From Polaromonas sp. (GTDB lineage Bacteria > Pseudomonadota > Gammaproteobacteria > Burkholderiales > Burkholderiaceae_C): a stretch of DNA of 64,000 bases. The DNA lies in contig JAAFIP010000001.1 of assembly GCA_013297865.1 (NCBI GenBank), forward strand, positions 248,001-312,000. Direction: 5' to 3'. How positions within the stretch are numbered: position 1 is the first letter of the stretch; every line of letters begins with the position of its first letter. The notes under the pieces are model-generated. The model made no database searches and had not been told where the DNA came from. It was given only the letters and a program-made list of their open reading frames with translations. This document shows positions 19,068 through 27,515 of the stretch, in pieces. The position numbers and the translations under genes are program-made.

Positions 19068-20453
19068 TCAGACACGTGCGTTGTGCAGCATCAAGGTAAA
19101 ACGCCCCTCAAGACCACGGCCCGATGGCGCATCCAGCAGCTCAAAGCCCATACCCAGCAGCGCGCTGACGCGCTGCACGATCGACAGACCCAGCCCGCTG
19201 CCGTATTCGTCGCTGGCACTCAGGCGCACAAAAGCCTGCATGGCATGCTGGCGCTGCTCAAGCGACAAGCCAGGGCCATTGTCAATCACTGACAGATGCA
19301 CCTTATCGGCCTGCCGCGAAACTACAACATCAATGCCAGCATCCTGCGGGCTGTAGCGTAGCGCGTTGTCAAGCACATTGCGCAAGGCGATGCCAAGCAA
19401 CTCGCTGTCGCTATTCACACACAGCGGCTCAACCTGTGTGCGCACCTGGATACGCCGCCGCTGGGCCAAACTGCGGCTGCCATCGACAGTGCGCGCTACC
19501 AGCACGGCCAGGTTCACAGGTTCGTCGCGCGCAGACATGGCATCGGACTGCAGGCTGTCCATGCGTGCCAGTTCGAGGAGCTGCTCAGCCACACGCGAGG
19601 TGCGGTCAATACCGTCAATCAGCCGCGTCAACGCTGCATCGCGCTGCACTGCATCACGTGTGCGCATCGCTACCTGCGCCTGCACGCGCAGCACAGCCAA
19701 TGGTGTACGCAACTCATGCGCAGCATCGCCGATAAAGCGCTGCTGCGCTTCGCGCGCCTGCGCCGCGCGCTGCAGCATATCGTTGAAGGTGTTGACCAGC
19801 GGCACCGCTTCGCTCGGCAAGCCAGTCGCCGACAGCGCAGTGTGGTCGTCTGGACGGCGCTGCGCAACGCTGTTGCGCAACCGGCGCAAGGGCTGTGCAG
19901 TCCACATGCCCACAGCCAGCAGGCACGGCGTCAGGAGCAGCAGCAACCACAGCAAACCGAACAGACCTTCTTTTGCTTCCAGCATGGCGGCCACCTGGCG
20001 CTGCTCGACACTTGAGCCTACCTGCACCTGAATTTCACCATTAGCATCGTTCAACGAGTACACGCGCCATACCACGCCCTGCATACGGGCTGTGCTGAAA
20101 CCGGGGTCAAAGCGCGGGTTCAAAGGCTCGCCAGGCGTCGTCGAGGCCCGGCTCACCAGGCGTTGGTCGCGGGTCCAAACCTGGTAGTTGAATTCGTAGG
20201 CCGCTTTCAAGTCAACGCCTTCCTTTGGCAGCTCAAAATTAGTCGGCTCTGGATGTACGACCAGTACACGCGGAAACGCCCTCAATATCACTTCGGCGTT
20301 CAGCCGCAGTTCATCGTCGTAGCGGCGGCTACGCTCCTGCGATGCATCCCACCACGCCCACAGCGAATAGCCGCTCCACACCACCAGACAGGTCACCAGT
20401 GTGGTCGCCACCGAGCGCGCCTGGAATGAACGCAGCCACGATGGCGCAGTCAT
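19068..20453 (-). CDS. Two-component sensor histidine kinase (QseC/PmrB/TctE-like)
   Basis: A 461-aa inner-membrane kinase with two membrane segments (residues about 17-34 and 163-185) around a periplasmic sensor domain. A HAMP-like stretch follows, then the phosphoacceptor box HELRTPLAVLRVQAQ, the N box NVLDNALRYSP, and G boxes DNGPGLS and GSGLGLSIVQRV. The start overlaps the stop of the response-regulator gene by 4 nt (ATGA), so the pair is translationally coupled. The signal is unknown. It lies inside the nth-bounded block. Confidence 0.93.
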   Translation of the reverse strand: MTAPSWLRSFQARSVATTLVTCLVVWSGYSLWAWWDASQERSRRYDDELRLNAEVILRAFPRVLVVHPEPTNFELPKEGVDLKAAYEFNYQVWTRDQRLVSRASTTPGEPLNPRFDPGFSTARMQGVVWRVYSLNDANGEIQVQVGSSVEQRQVAAMLEAKEGLFGLLWLLLLLTPCLLAVGMWTAQPLRRLRNSVAQRRPDDHTALSATGLPSEAVPLVNTFNDMLQRAAQAREAQQRFIGDAAHELRTPLAVLRVQAQVAMRTRDAVQRDAALTRLIDGIDRTSRVAEQLLELARMDSLQSDAMSARDEPVNLAVLVARTVDGSRSLAQRRRIQVRTQVEPLCVNSDSELLGIALRNVLDNALRYSPQDAGIDVVVSRQADKVHLSVIDNGPGLSLEQRQHAMQAFVRLSASDEYGSGLGLSIVQRVSALLGMGFELLDAPSGRGLEGRFTLMLHNARV

Positions 20454-21109
20454 GGCCGCTCCACGCTGTAGCCCAGCCCCCGGCGCGTGCGGATGAAGTC
20501 ACGGCCAAGCTTACGTCGCAGCTGGGATATGTAAACCTCAACCGCGTTGCTGCTGACCTCACGCTCCCACTGGAACAGCGTCTCTTCCAGCTCACCGCGG
20601 GTGACAATACGCCCTGCGCGTTCCATCATGAAAGCAGCGATCGTGTACTCGCGCGCCGTCAACTCGATCAGTGTGCCCTCGACACTGATACGCTTGGAGA
20701 CGCTGTCCAGCGTCACAGCGCCGATCTCGATCAGCGGGTCGGCCCGGCCATTGAGCCGCCGCGTCACAGCGCGCACGCGCGCGGTCAGCTCGTCCAGATC
20801 GAAGGGTTTGAGGATGTAGTCGTCGGCCCCAGCATCCAGCCCGATGATGCGATCACCTATCCGGTCGCGCGCAGTGACGATCAGCACCGCAGTCTTGCTG
20901 CCGCGTGTACGTAGCGTGCGCAGCACGTCCAGTCCATCGCGGCCGGGCAGCCCAAGGTCAAGCAGAACGGCCTCGTACTCGTGCGTCAGCGCAGCCTGGC
21001 GTGCAGCGTCGCCGTCACGCACCCAGTCGACTGCATAGCCGTCCTGTTCGAGGCCGATCTGCATCGACTCTCCGAGCATCTTGTCATCTTCCACTAGCAG
21101 CAATCGCAT
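20450..21109 (-). CDS. OmpR/QseB-family response regulator
   Basis: A 219-aa regulator. The receiver domain (MRLLLVEDDKMLGESM, phosphoacceptor Asp in AVLLDLGLPGRDGLD, Lys in DYILKPFDLDEL) is followed by an OmpR-type winged helix (ELTAREYTIAAFMMERAGRIVTR, VEVYISQLRRKLG, TRRGLGYSV). Start 21109 gives the canonical receiver N-terminus; a longer frame to 21208 is rejected because it has no homologous content. It is divergent from the DUF2147-like gene at 21230. The shared promoter contains a double tandem-repeat operator. Confidence 0.95.
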   Translation of the reverse strand: MRLLLVEDDKMLGESMQIGLEQDGYAVDWVRDGDAARQAALTHEYEAVLLDLGLPGRDGLDVLRTLRTRGSKTAVLIVTARDRIGDRIIGLDAGADDYILKPFDLDELTARVRAVTRRLNGRADPLIEIGAVTLDSVSKRISVEGTLIELTAREYTIAAFMMERAGRIVTRGELEETLFQWEREVSSNAVEVYISQLRRKLGRDFIRTRRGLGYSVERP

Positions 21110-21152
21110 CGTTCGTGCACCTGGAACCATCTGGACGCAGATTATCGACTGT

Positions 21153-21199
21153 GCACCTGAGGTGAATCTGAGGCTTGGCTTCAGACTCACCTCAGGTGC
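21153..21199. promoter_or_regulatory. Two-winged operator in the divergent promoter, candidate response-regulator site
   Basis: Arms 21153-21171 and 21181-21199 are inverted repeats matching at 18 of 19 positions. Each arm holds two direct hexamers 11 bp apart (CTGAGG-N5-CTGAGG on the left, CTGAGG-N5-CTGAAG on the right, opposite strand). Tandem half-sites one helical turn apart are the usual binding mode of OmpR/PmrA/QseB-type regulators. The site lies 44 nt from the regulator start and 31 nt from the divergent gene. Confidence 0.7.
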
Positions 21200-21229
21200 T
21201 GGTGGCAATATTGTGATGTCTCACTTTGA

Positions 21230-21649
21230 ATGGACTATCCCATGATATTGCACTGCTTTGTCTTACCGTGTGCGCTGGCATTGCTACCAATTGCTACCGC
21301 GCCATCACTGTCTGGTCTGTGGAGCTTTGAAGGCGATGGCACTGTCGTCGAATTCAAGTCCTGCGGCAATGCCGTTTGCGCCACCGTGCGCCGCACATCT
21401 CCCAAAAACGATCAAGCGACAGACAACCTGAAATGCGGCCAGATAGTTATGGGCGGCATGAAGCCCGAGCGTGGTGCGGTTCACTACCGCGGCTGGGTGC
21501 TTGATCCTGCATCGCACAGGCGCTACAACGCGCGGATTGAGCCTGATACGGGTGCGTTGAAGTTGGCTGTGAGTGCAATGGGGGGCTTGTTCAGCGAGAC
21601 ATACCGACTTCGTCCGGTGGTCGGTGCCATCGAATCATGCCAGTCCTGA
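21230..21649 (+). CDS. DUF2147-like secreted protein
   Basis: A 139-aa protein with a signal peptide (MILHCFVLPCALALLPIATA) and a body of DUF2147 type: SGLWSFEGDGTVVEFKSCGNAVCATVRRTS, then HYRGWVLDPASHRRYNARIEPD. Length equals the other DUF2147 protein at 17860, although the two are diverged. It is first in a plus-strand operon with the patatin and the lipoprotein, divergent from the two-component genes, and probably controlled by them. Function unknown. Confidence 0.75.
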   Translation: MDYPMILHCFVLPCALALLPIATAPSLSGLWSFEGDGTVVEFKSCGNAVCATVRRTSPKNDQATDNLKCGQIVMGGMKPERGAVHYRGWVLDPASHRRYNARIEPDTGALKLAVSAMGGLFSETYRLRPVVGAIESCQS

Positions 21650-21663
21650 AGGTGCACGCTGTC

Positions 21664-22932
21664 ATGTTCGCATTCATAAAGACCCGACCGCGTTGCGCCT
21701 GCTGGCTTCTGCTGGGTGTGCTGGCTTTGACCGGCTGCTCCAGTGCGCGTCCCCCTTGGGTGAATGCGCCGACAGCAGCGCTGCCAGATAACACGCTCTA
21801 CCGTCTGGCCGCACGGGCTCCCTATTCAGCGCAGCACGATTTGACGGTAGTGCTCAGCTTCTCCGGTGGAGGCTCGCGTGCCGCTGCATTTGCGCACGGT
21901 GTCTTGCTGGAGCTGGCTGCAACCCGCATCCAATGGCAAGGCCGTACGACCACCCTGCTGGACGAAGTAGACCTGGTGAGCGGCGTCAGCGGCGGCAGCG
22001 TTGCCGCAGCCTATTTTGTTGCCTTTGGTGCTGCTGGCCTGCATCGCTTTCCTGAAGCGTTTTTATATGAAGACGTCGAACTTCAGCTGGTAAGCGACAT
22101 ACTGCTTCCAACCCATACTTGGCGCCTGACCTCGCCATGGTATGGTCGCAGTCACGTGCTGATGAAGCAATGGGATCGTCTCTTTGAAGGTATGCGTTAC
22201 CGCGACCTGAACCAGCGCCAGCGAGGGCCTTTGCTCTTGATCAGCGCTACAGATCTGAGTAGCGGTGAGGCCTTTGTCTTCACGCAGGATCAATTCGATA
22301 GACTCTGCAGCGATCTGGCTGATGTGCCCCTGGCCTACGCTGTTGCAGCCTCCTCGGCGGTACCTTTGCTGTTAACGCCCCTTCTGCTTGTGGATCACGG
22401 CCCTCAGTGCAGCGCCAGGCCAACTGCGCAGCGGTATCTGCACCTGGTGGATGGTGCCATGTCCGATAATCTTGGCCTGGAGGCATTGCTGCGTCTGAGT
22501 TCAGTGGACGATGCCACCGCACGGCCACCTCGCGAGATGGTGTTGATTTCAGTGGATGCGGCAATTGATCCGACACACGGTCTAAGTGCCAGCGACCGTA
22601 TTCCTGGCTCCTTTCAGGTGATTGATGCACTTATCCATTCAACTATTGAGCGCCGCAACAGCGATACCCGAGCTGCACTGCACAAGGCAGCGCAGCAATG
22701 GCTAGCGTCTCCCAGTGGCGCGAACACGGCTCTCTCTCTCATAGGACTCAATCTGCCTGAACTGCCCGCAGCGGGGCCAACCCTGGCACTGCGCAGCATT
22801 CCAACCAACTTCTCGCTGGCGCGAGATGATGCCAATCGGCTTATTGAGGCCGGACGGCAGGCCCTGCGGCAGCACCCAGGCTACGCCGCTTTGCTGCAGC
22901 GTTTGCAGGCACGGGATGATTTACCGCACTAA
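21664..22932 (+). CDS. Patatin-like phospholipase, lipoprotein
   Basis: A 422-aa protein with a lipoprotein signal ending in lipobox LALTGC, so it is probably membrane-anchored outside the cytoplasm. The patatin fold is marked by the oxyanion loop SFSGGGSRAAAFAHGVL, the nucleophile elbow GVSGGS (Gly-X-Ser-X-Gly) and the second dyad residue in LVDGAMSDN. It probably hydrolyses acyl esters of phospholipids. Start 21664 is preferred because GAAGG precedes it and it gives a compact signal peptide. ATG 21637, overlapping the upstream stop, is also possible. Confidence 0.85.
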   Translation: MFAFIKTRPRCACWLLLGVLALTGCSSARPPWVNAPTAALPDNTLYRLAARAPYSAQHDLTVVLSFSGGGSRAAAFAHGVLLELAATRIQWQGRTTTLLDEVDLVSGVSGGSVAAAYFVAFGAAGLHRFPEAFLYEDVELQLVSDILLPTHTWRLTSPWYGRSHVLMKQWDRLFEGMRYRDLNQRQRGPLLLISATDLSSGEAFVFTQDQFDRLCSDLADVPLAYAVAASSAVPLLLTPLLLVDHGPQCSARPTAQRYLHLVDGAMSDNLGLEALLRLSSVDDATARPPREMVLISVDAAIDPTHGLSASDRIPGSFQVIDALIHSTIERRNSDTRAALHKAAQQWLASPSGANTALSLIGLNLPELPAAGPTLALRSIPTNFSLARDDANRLIEAGRQALRQHPGYAALLQRLQARDDLPH

Positions 22933-22993
22933 CACTATGTTCATTACCCATTAATTAGTTTCACCATCCCACTTATTCTGGAAACCTCAATCC

Positions 22994-23641
22994 ATGCCAT
23001 TTCGTACTGACCCACTCTCCAAATGCCTTGCCACGCGCTATGTTGCCTTGGGATTGCTCGCCTCCAGTCTCATGGGTTGCGCCTCCAACCAGCTCACGCG
23101 CTCAGAATTCCTCAGCGAGCCCAGTCGTCTTGCTACCAGCGCAGACCCTGGACTGGCCGTGTTCCGCTCTCCAGAGCTGAACACCCGTCTGTGGGCATTG
23201 ACAGCAGTAGAGATCGCACCGCCCGATACGCAGGCGCCCCGCCTTCAAACTCTGGGCGAAGCGCAGCGCGCCGAGCTGACCGCACACCTGCAGCTGACCG
23301 CGCAGGAAGTCTTTGTGAATAAGGCTACCGCTGCACCATTGACCACACCTGCCGTCCTGCGCGTTAAGCTGACTGATGTGGATACTGCCAACGTCGCCGT
23401 GAACTGGGCTACCACGCTGTTGATCGGCCCTGTGACCACGGGTGGCGCAAGCATCGAGGTGGAGATTCTGGCTGCTAGTGATCGGCAACTCCTCTTCGGC
23501 GGCAGCTGTGTAGAGCGCGGCAATGTGGTGTCGGACTTCAGGGCTTCCTACAGCACATTGGGTCATGCCAAGGCCTCGATCACGCGCTGCATGGTGAAAA
23601 TGAAGCAAGCCTACGAAGGCACCATACCAGCCGCAAAATAG
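22994..23641 (+). CDS. Predicted lipoprotein, DUF3313-like
   Basis: A 215-aa protein with lipobox SSLMGCAS at about residues 24-31. The segment LTRSEFLSEPSRL after the signal resembles the start of DUF3313 lipoproteins. I do not recognise a catalytic motif. It is third in the operon after the DUF2147-like and patatin genes, 61 nt after the latter. It ends close to the right edge of the nth-bounded block. Function unknown; an envelope role is inferred from its neighbours. Confidence 0.65.
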   Translation: MPFRTDPLSKCLATRYVALGLLASSLMGCASNQLTRSEFLSEPSRLATSADPGLAVFRSPELNTRLWALTAVEIAPPDTQAPRLQTLGEAQRAELTAHLQLTAQEVFVNKATAAPLTTPAVLRVKLTDVDTANVAVNWATTLLIGPVTTGGASIEVEILAASDRQLLFGGSCVERGNVVSDFRASYSTLGHAKASITRCMVKMKQAYEGTIPAAK

Positions 23642-23758
23642 TGCCCCGCGCCACAAGTATTCCGGCGCAATACATTTCGCCACACGGCGTGATAACTATC
23701 TGCACGGCGAATTAAATCAGGCCATTGCTCTGGATGTATTTACACCGCCAGTATCTTT

Positions 23759-23827
23759 AACCGTTATGCTATGCATGTGGCGTGGCATCGTATTGTGCGT
23801 TCAAGCCCAAAACTGCTGCGCCATGAC
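23759..23827 (+). pseudogene. Duplicated 3' end of nth (direct repeat B, right boundary of block)
   Basis: The sequence encodes PLCYACGVASYCAFKPKTAAP followed by TGA, nearly identical to the nth C-terminus, with three of its four Fe-S cysteines. It has no upstream reading frame and cannot be a gene. It marks the other end of the inserted block and sits directly before repeat copy R6 and tctC. It is probably the original nth end or a copy brought in with the block. Confidence 0.88.
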
Positions 23828-23837
23828 ACGCTATCGA

Positions 23838-23876
23838 TTGCATAGCTGCTCCCGCGGTATTTTAAAGGTCTGGAGG
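23838..23876 (-). repeat. Interspersed core repeat R6, upstream of tctC
   Basis: Core variant ATAGCTGCTCCCGCGGTATT at 23842-23861 with one change from the family core. It lies between the duplicated nth end and the TctC gene. Confidence 0.85.
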
Positions 23877-23884
23877 CCCCTGTC

Positions 23885-24904
23885 ATGAGAAATTCCCCTC
23901 TGCTCAAGCGTCGCAACTGGATACTCAATGCCCTCGCAGCGCCCAGCCTGCTGGCACTGGGCTGGCCTCCACTGGCCCAGGCACAGGCGCAGTCAGACTA
24001 TCCCAACAAACCAGTGAAGATCGTGGTGGGTTTCCCGGCCGGGGGCGGCACCGACGTGTTTGCACGCGCCCTGGCCCAGGGCCTGACCGCCCAGCTGGGC
24101 CAGCAGTTCGTCATTGACAACAAGCCCGGCGCGGGCGGCGTGATTGCCAGCCAGAGCCTGCTGCAAACCGCTGCCGACGGCTACACCCTGCTGGTGGGCA
24201 GCACCTCCACCCAGGCCATTGCACCCCTGCTGTATGCCAAGCGCCCCTACAGCGCGGCAGACTTCACGCCCATTGCACACATCGCCAGCGTGGGCATCGT
24301 GCTGGTGGCGCACCCCTCAGCGCCGTTCAACAACGTGTCCGAGCTGGTGGCCTACGCCCGCCAGCGCCCCGGCCAGCTTAACTACGCCTCGGGCGGCAAC
24401 GGCGTGACCAACCACCTGGCCATGGAGCTGCTCAAAAGCCGCACCCGCAGCTTCATCACCCACATCCCCTACCGCGGCTCGGCCCCCGCGCTGCAGGACG
24501 TGATGGCCGGCCAGGTGCCGGTGATGTTTGACTCCATCGCCTCCAGCGGCCCGCAGATCCGCGCAGGCAAGGTCAAGGCCCTGGGCATCGCCGGCCTGGC
24601 CCGCAGCGACGCCCTGCCCGGCGTGCCCACCATCAGCGAGAGCGGCGCAGGCGTGGGCTTGGGCGGCTTTGACACCCCCGGCTGGATCGCCCTGTACGCC
24701 CCCAAGGCCCTGCCCGCCGCCATCACCGCCCGGCTGCAGGACGCCGTAGCCAAAGTGCTGGCCAGCCCCGAAGTAGCCCAGCGTTTCGCCGCCGCAGGCG
24801 CCGCACCGCGCTATCTGGACGCCACCGCCCTCACCGCCTATGAAGCCACCGAGATCAGCAAATGGGGCGAAGCCATCCAGTTTTCAGGGGCCAAGCTGGA
24901 CTGA
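23885..24904 (+). CDS. Tripartite tricarboxylate transporter receptor (Bug/TctC family)
   Basis: A 339-aa periplasmic binding protein with an Ala-rich signal peptide ending near LAQAQAQ. Family motifs are YPNKPVKIVVGFPAGGGTDVFARALAQ, the ligand-loop DNKPGAGGVIASQ and GYTLLVGSTSTQA. Bug proteins bind carboxylates or amides. No tctA or tctB membrane genes are adjacent, which is usual for the many orphan Bug genes of Comamonadaceae. Ligand unknown. Confidence 0.92.
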   Translation: MRNSPLLKRRNWILNALAAPSLLALGWPPLAQAQAQSDYPNKPVKIVVGFPAGGGTDVFARALAQGLTAQLGQQFVIDNKPGAGGVIASQSLLQTAADGYTLLVGSTSTQAIAPLLYAKRPYSAADFTPIAHIASVGIVLVAHPSAPFNNVSELVAYARQRPGQLNYASGGNGVTNHLAMELLKSRTRSFITHIPYRGSAPALQDVMAGQVPVMFDSIASSGPQIRAGKVKALGIAGLARSDALPGVPTISESGAGVGLGGFDTPGWIALYAPKALPAAITARLQDAVAKVLASPEVAQRFAAAGAAPRYLDATALTAYEATEISKWGEAIQFSGAKLD

Positions 24905-24973
24905 GCTTGATCGCTGGCGGGGCCTTTTCAGCCTCTTTGGGGTGTCCTCGGGCACCTTTTTCAGGTTGTTTTT

Positions 24974-25034
24974 AATGGCTTATTGGCCTGCAGACCAATA
25001 GAATATCGCGGGAGCAGCTATTAAATGGATAGCA
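24974..25034 (+). repeat. Interspersed core repeat R7, intergenic
   Basis: A consensus-like full copy: TTGGCCTGCAGACCAATAG, then core AATATCGCGGGAGCAGCTAT at 25002-25021, then TAAATGGATAGC. Confidence 0.92.
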
Positions 25035-25245
25035 TTTACTGGCTCCTTCCAGCCTGCGTGCTGGCACTGCCCGCTCCTCCACACCAGCCCTGACCCGCAG
25101 CGGGCCGTGCATCCGGCCTGCTCAAATGTGACCAAGGGTTGCGTCTGCCATGCTTCACTGTGGAGGCCATCTCGCTATGACAGAGGGTAGTTTGCGTTCG
25201 CTCTTTGGCATGGAATGTCCTGCAGATTGTTACAAATTAAGGCTT

Positions 25246-25268
25246 TAAATGTGCAGTCTGCACATTTA
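25246..25268. promoter_or_regulatory. Perfect 23-bp palindrome upstream of the DUF6502 gene
   Basis: TAAATGTGCAG and CTGCACATTTA are exact complements around a single central T. It ends 26 nt before the DUF6502 start codon. Its symmetry, length and position suit an operator for a dimeric regulator, possibly the adjacent HTH-containing DUF6502 protein itself. Confidence 0.65.
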
Positions 25269-25294
25269 CACTGTGGACATCACAGCGAACAGCC

Positions 25295-26233
25295 ATGCCC
25301 AACACCACCTCCCTTCCCGACATCGACAGCACGGCGCTGAGCGAAGAGCAGCGCAGCTTGCTGGCGGCCATTGACAGCTTGCTGCTGCCGCTGTCAGAGC
25401 TGTGCCTGGCCAAGGGGCTGACCATCCAGTCGATCGAGGAGCGCTTGCGCATGGCCTTTGTCACCTCGGCCATTGGCGCGCACGGCCACCTGCCTGCCAG
25501 CCGCCAGAGCAGCCGCATCAGTGCCAGCACCGGGCTCACGCGCAGGGAAGTGGCGCGGCTGCAGGCGGCCCAGGCACAGACCTCGCCGCGCAAGCTGCGG
25601 CCCTCCTCTGCCACAGAGCTGTTTACCCGCTGGATGAGCGAGCCCAGCCTGCGCGATGCACAAGGCCTGCCCATGGTGCTGCCGCGCAGTGGCCCGCAGC
25701 CCAGCTTTGAACAGCTGGCCCACAGCGTCACGCAGGATGTGCACCCCCGCAGCCTGCTGGATGACCTGTGCCGCCTGGGCCTGGCGCGCTGGGACCAGGC
25801 CGATGACACGGTAGAGCTGGTCAAAGAAGCTTTTGTGCCCCGCGGCGACTGGCTGCGCATGACGCAGTTTCTGGCCGACAACGTGGGCGACCATCTGCGT
25901 GCTGCCAGCGCCAACGTGCTGAGCACCGGCAAGGAACACCTGGAGCAGGCGATTTTTGCCGATGAGCTGTCGGTGCAGTCGCTGCAAGCGTTTCGCGACA
26001 TGATGGCCGCGCAGTGGAGCGCCATGCTCAAAGACCTGGTGCCCCAGCTCGAAGCCATGATTGAGGCAGACAAGCAGGCAGGCCGCATCCAGAACCAGCG
26101 CGTGCGCATCGGCCTGTACACCTGGTCGCAGCCTATGGCGGGCACCACGCGCCAGTTCAGCCTGCTCAGCCCTGCCAGCCCACAACCGGATCTGTCTGCC
26201 CCGTCAGCCAACGATGCAGGCCATACCGCCTGA
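25295..26233 (+). CDS. DUF6502 family protein (putative HTH regulator)
   Basis: A 312-aa soluble protein without a signal peptide. LCLAKGLTIQSIEERLRMAFV and a helix-turn-helix-like ISASTGLTRREVARLQAA lie in the N-terminal third. The C-terminal two thirds are helical. The DUF6502 assignment is from the overall pattern and from the next two genes, which are DUF5666 lipoproteins; these families often occur together. It is probably a regulator of, or a partner to, the lipoproteins. The perfect palindrome upstream suggests autoregulation. Function not established. Confidence 0.75.
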   Translation: MPNTTSLPDIDSTALSEEQRSLLAAIDSLLLPLSELCLAKGLTIQSIEERLRMAFVTSAIGAHGHLPASRQSSRISASTGLTRREVARLQAAQAQTSPRKLRPSSATELFTRWMSEPSLRDAQGLPMVLPRSGPQPSFEQLAHSVTQDVHPRSLLDDLCRLGLARWDQADDTVELVKEAFVPRGDWLRMTQFLADNVGDHLRAASANVLSTGKEHLEQAIFADELSVQSLQAFRDMMAAQWSAMLKDLVPQLEAMIEADKQAGRIQNQRVRIGLYTWSQPMAGTTRQFSLLSPASPQPDLSAPSANDAGHTA

Positions 26234-26267
26234 TCAGTCGCTGACCAGACCCCACAGAAAGAACACC

Positions 26268-27461
26268 ATGACGACACCAACCCTTTCCTTGATACGCCGC
26301 TGGCTGCGCACCGCCCCCACCCGTCTGGCCATCGCTGGCCTGGGCCTGATGTTGGTGCTGGCCGCGTGTGGCGGCGGTGGTGGCGGTGTGGCCTCAGTCG
26401 GCTCTGGCGGCACTGGCGCATTCAGCGTGGGCACCGTCACCGGCTTTGGCTCGGTGATTGTCAACGGCTTGCGCTATGACGACAGCGCGGCCAGTGTCAG
26501 CGACGAAGACGGCCCCCGCAGCCGCAGCGACCTGAAGCTGGGCATGGTGGTCAAGGTGCGCGGCACCGTCAATGCAGGTGCCAGCAGTGCCAACAGCATC
26601 ATGTTTGACAGCGAACTGCTAGGGCCTGTGAGTGCGCTGAACAACACCGCTAAAACCGTCACCATCCTGGGCCAGAAGGTCCTGTTTGATGCCAGCAGTG
26701 TGTTTGATGCCAGCCTGCCCCAGGGCTTTGCCAGCATCCAGGCCAACCAGGTGCTGGAGGTGCACGGCTATCTCAACCCGCTGACCAACGAACTGCAGGC
26801 CACGCTGGTGGAGCTCAAGTCCAATCCCAACAAATACAAACTCAGCGGCATCGTGCGCAATCTGCAAACCAGCGCCAAAACGCTGCAAATCGGCAGTGAG
26901 ACGATTGGTTATTCCAGCCTGAACGGCTCGCAGCTTCCTGCCAGTCTGGCCAATGGCGTGCTGATCAAGGCCCGCCTCAGCCCCACTGCGTCCAACACCT
27001 CGGTCACATGGAACGCCACCAAACTCAGCCTGCCTGACGCTGGGGTGCAAGACGAAGACCAGGCAGATGTGGAAGGACTGATCACCGCCTTTGTCTCGAG
27101 CAGCCAGTTCACTGTGGGCACAGTGCCTGTCGATGCACGCAACGCCAGCGTGCCCAGCGGCACGGTGCTGCAGCTGGGTGCACGGGTCAAGGTGGAAGGC
27201 TCGATTACCGGTGGCGTGCTGATTGCCCGCGAAGTCAAGCTGGAGACCAGTGGCAAGTCCATCGATCTGCGCGGCACGATCTCTGCTGCCGATACGGTGG
27301 CCAAAACCTTCGTCGTGCGCGGCGTCACCGTCAGCTATGCCACGGGCGTGCAGTTTGACAACGGCACCGCCGCCAATCTGGTCAATGGTGCCAATGTCGA
27401 GGTTAAAGGCCAGCTGGCTCCCAACAGCGCGGTGGTCAACGCCACCCGCATCAAGTTTTAA
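26268..27461 (+). CDS. DUF5666 lipoprotein, first paralogue
   Basis: A 397-aa exported lipoprotein (lipobox LVLAACGG followed by a Gly run). The body consists of repeated beta-rich DUF5666 modules, including VGTVTGFGSVIVNGLRYDDSAASVSD, ILGQKVLFDASSVFD and RGTISAADTVAKTFVVRGVTV. Each module resembles a small OB-like barrel. It follows the DUF6502 gene by 34 nt and precedes a second copy by 54 nt. Function unknown; probably a surface or periplasmic protein. Confidence 0.82.
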   Translation: MTTPTLSLIRRWLRTAPTRLAIAGLGLMLVLAACGGGGGGVASVGSGGTGAFSVGTVTGFGSVIVNGLRYDDSAASVSDEDGPRSRSDLKLGMVVKVRGTVNAGASSANSIMFDSELLGPVSALNNTAKTVTILGQKVLFDASSVFDASLPQGFASIQANQVLEVHGYLNPLTNELQATLVELKSNPNKYKLSGIVRNLQTSAKTLQIGSETIGYSSLNGSQLPASLANGVLIKARLSPTASNTSVTWNATKLSLPDAGVQDEDQADVEGLITAFVSSSQFTVGTVPVDARNASVPSGTVLQLGARVKVEGSITGGVLIAREVKLETSGKSIDLRGTISAADTVAKTFVVRGVTVSYATGVQFDNGTAANLVNGANVEVKGQLAPNSAVVNATRIKF

Positions 27462-27515
27462 ATCCCCCAGTTCCCCCACCGCTCAATCCGAGCTTATTTG
27501 CAAAGGAAACATGCC

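Larger units (their letters stand above)
24905..25294. other. 390-nt spacer between tctC and the DUF6502 gene
   Basis: It holds repeat copy R7, a weak hairpin after tctC (GGTGTCC/GGGCACC followed by T5 near 24940-24962) and a perfect palindrome next to the DUF6502 start. I see no gene in it. Confidence 0.6.

Noticed and set aside
19028-23758. Transposon or phage-type island
   Set aside because: No integrase, transposase, terminal inverted repeats or phage gene was found; only the duplicated nth end supports insertion.
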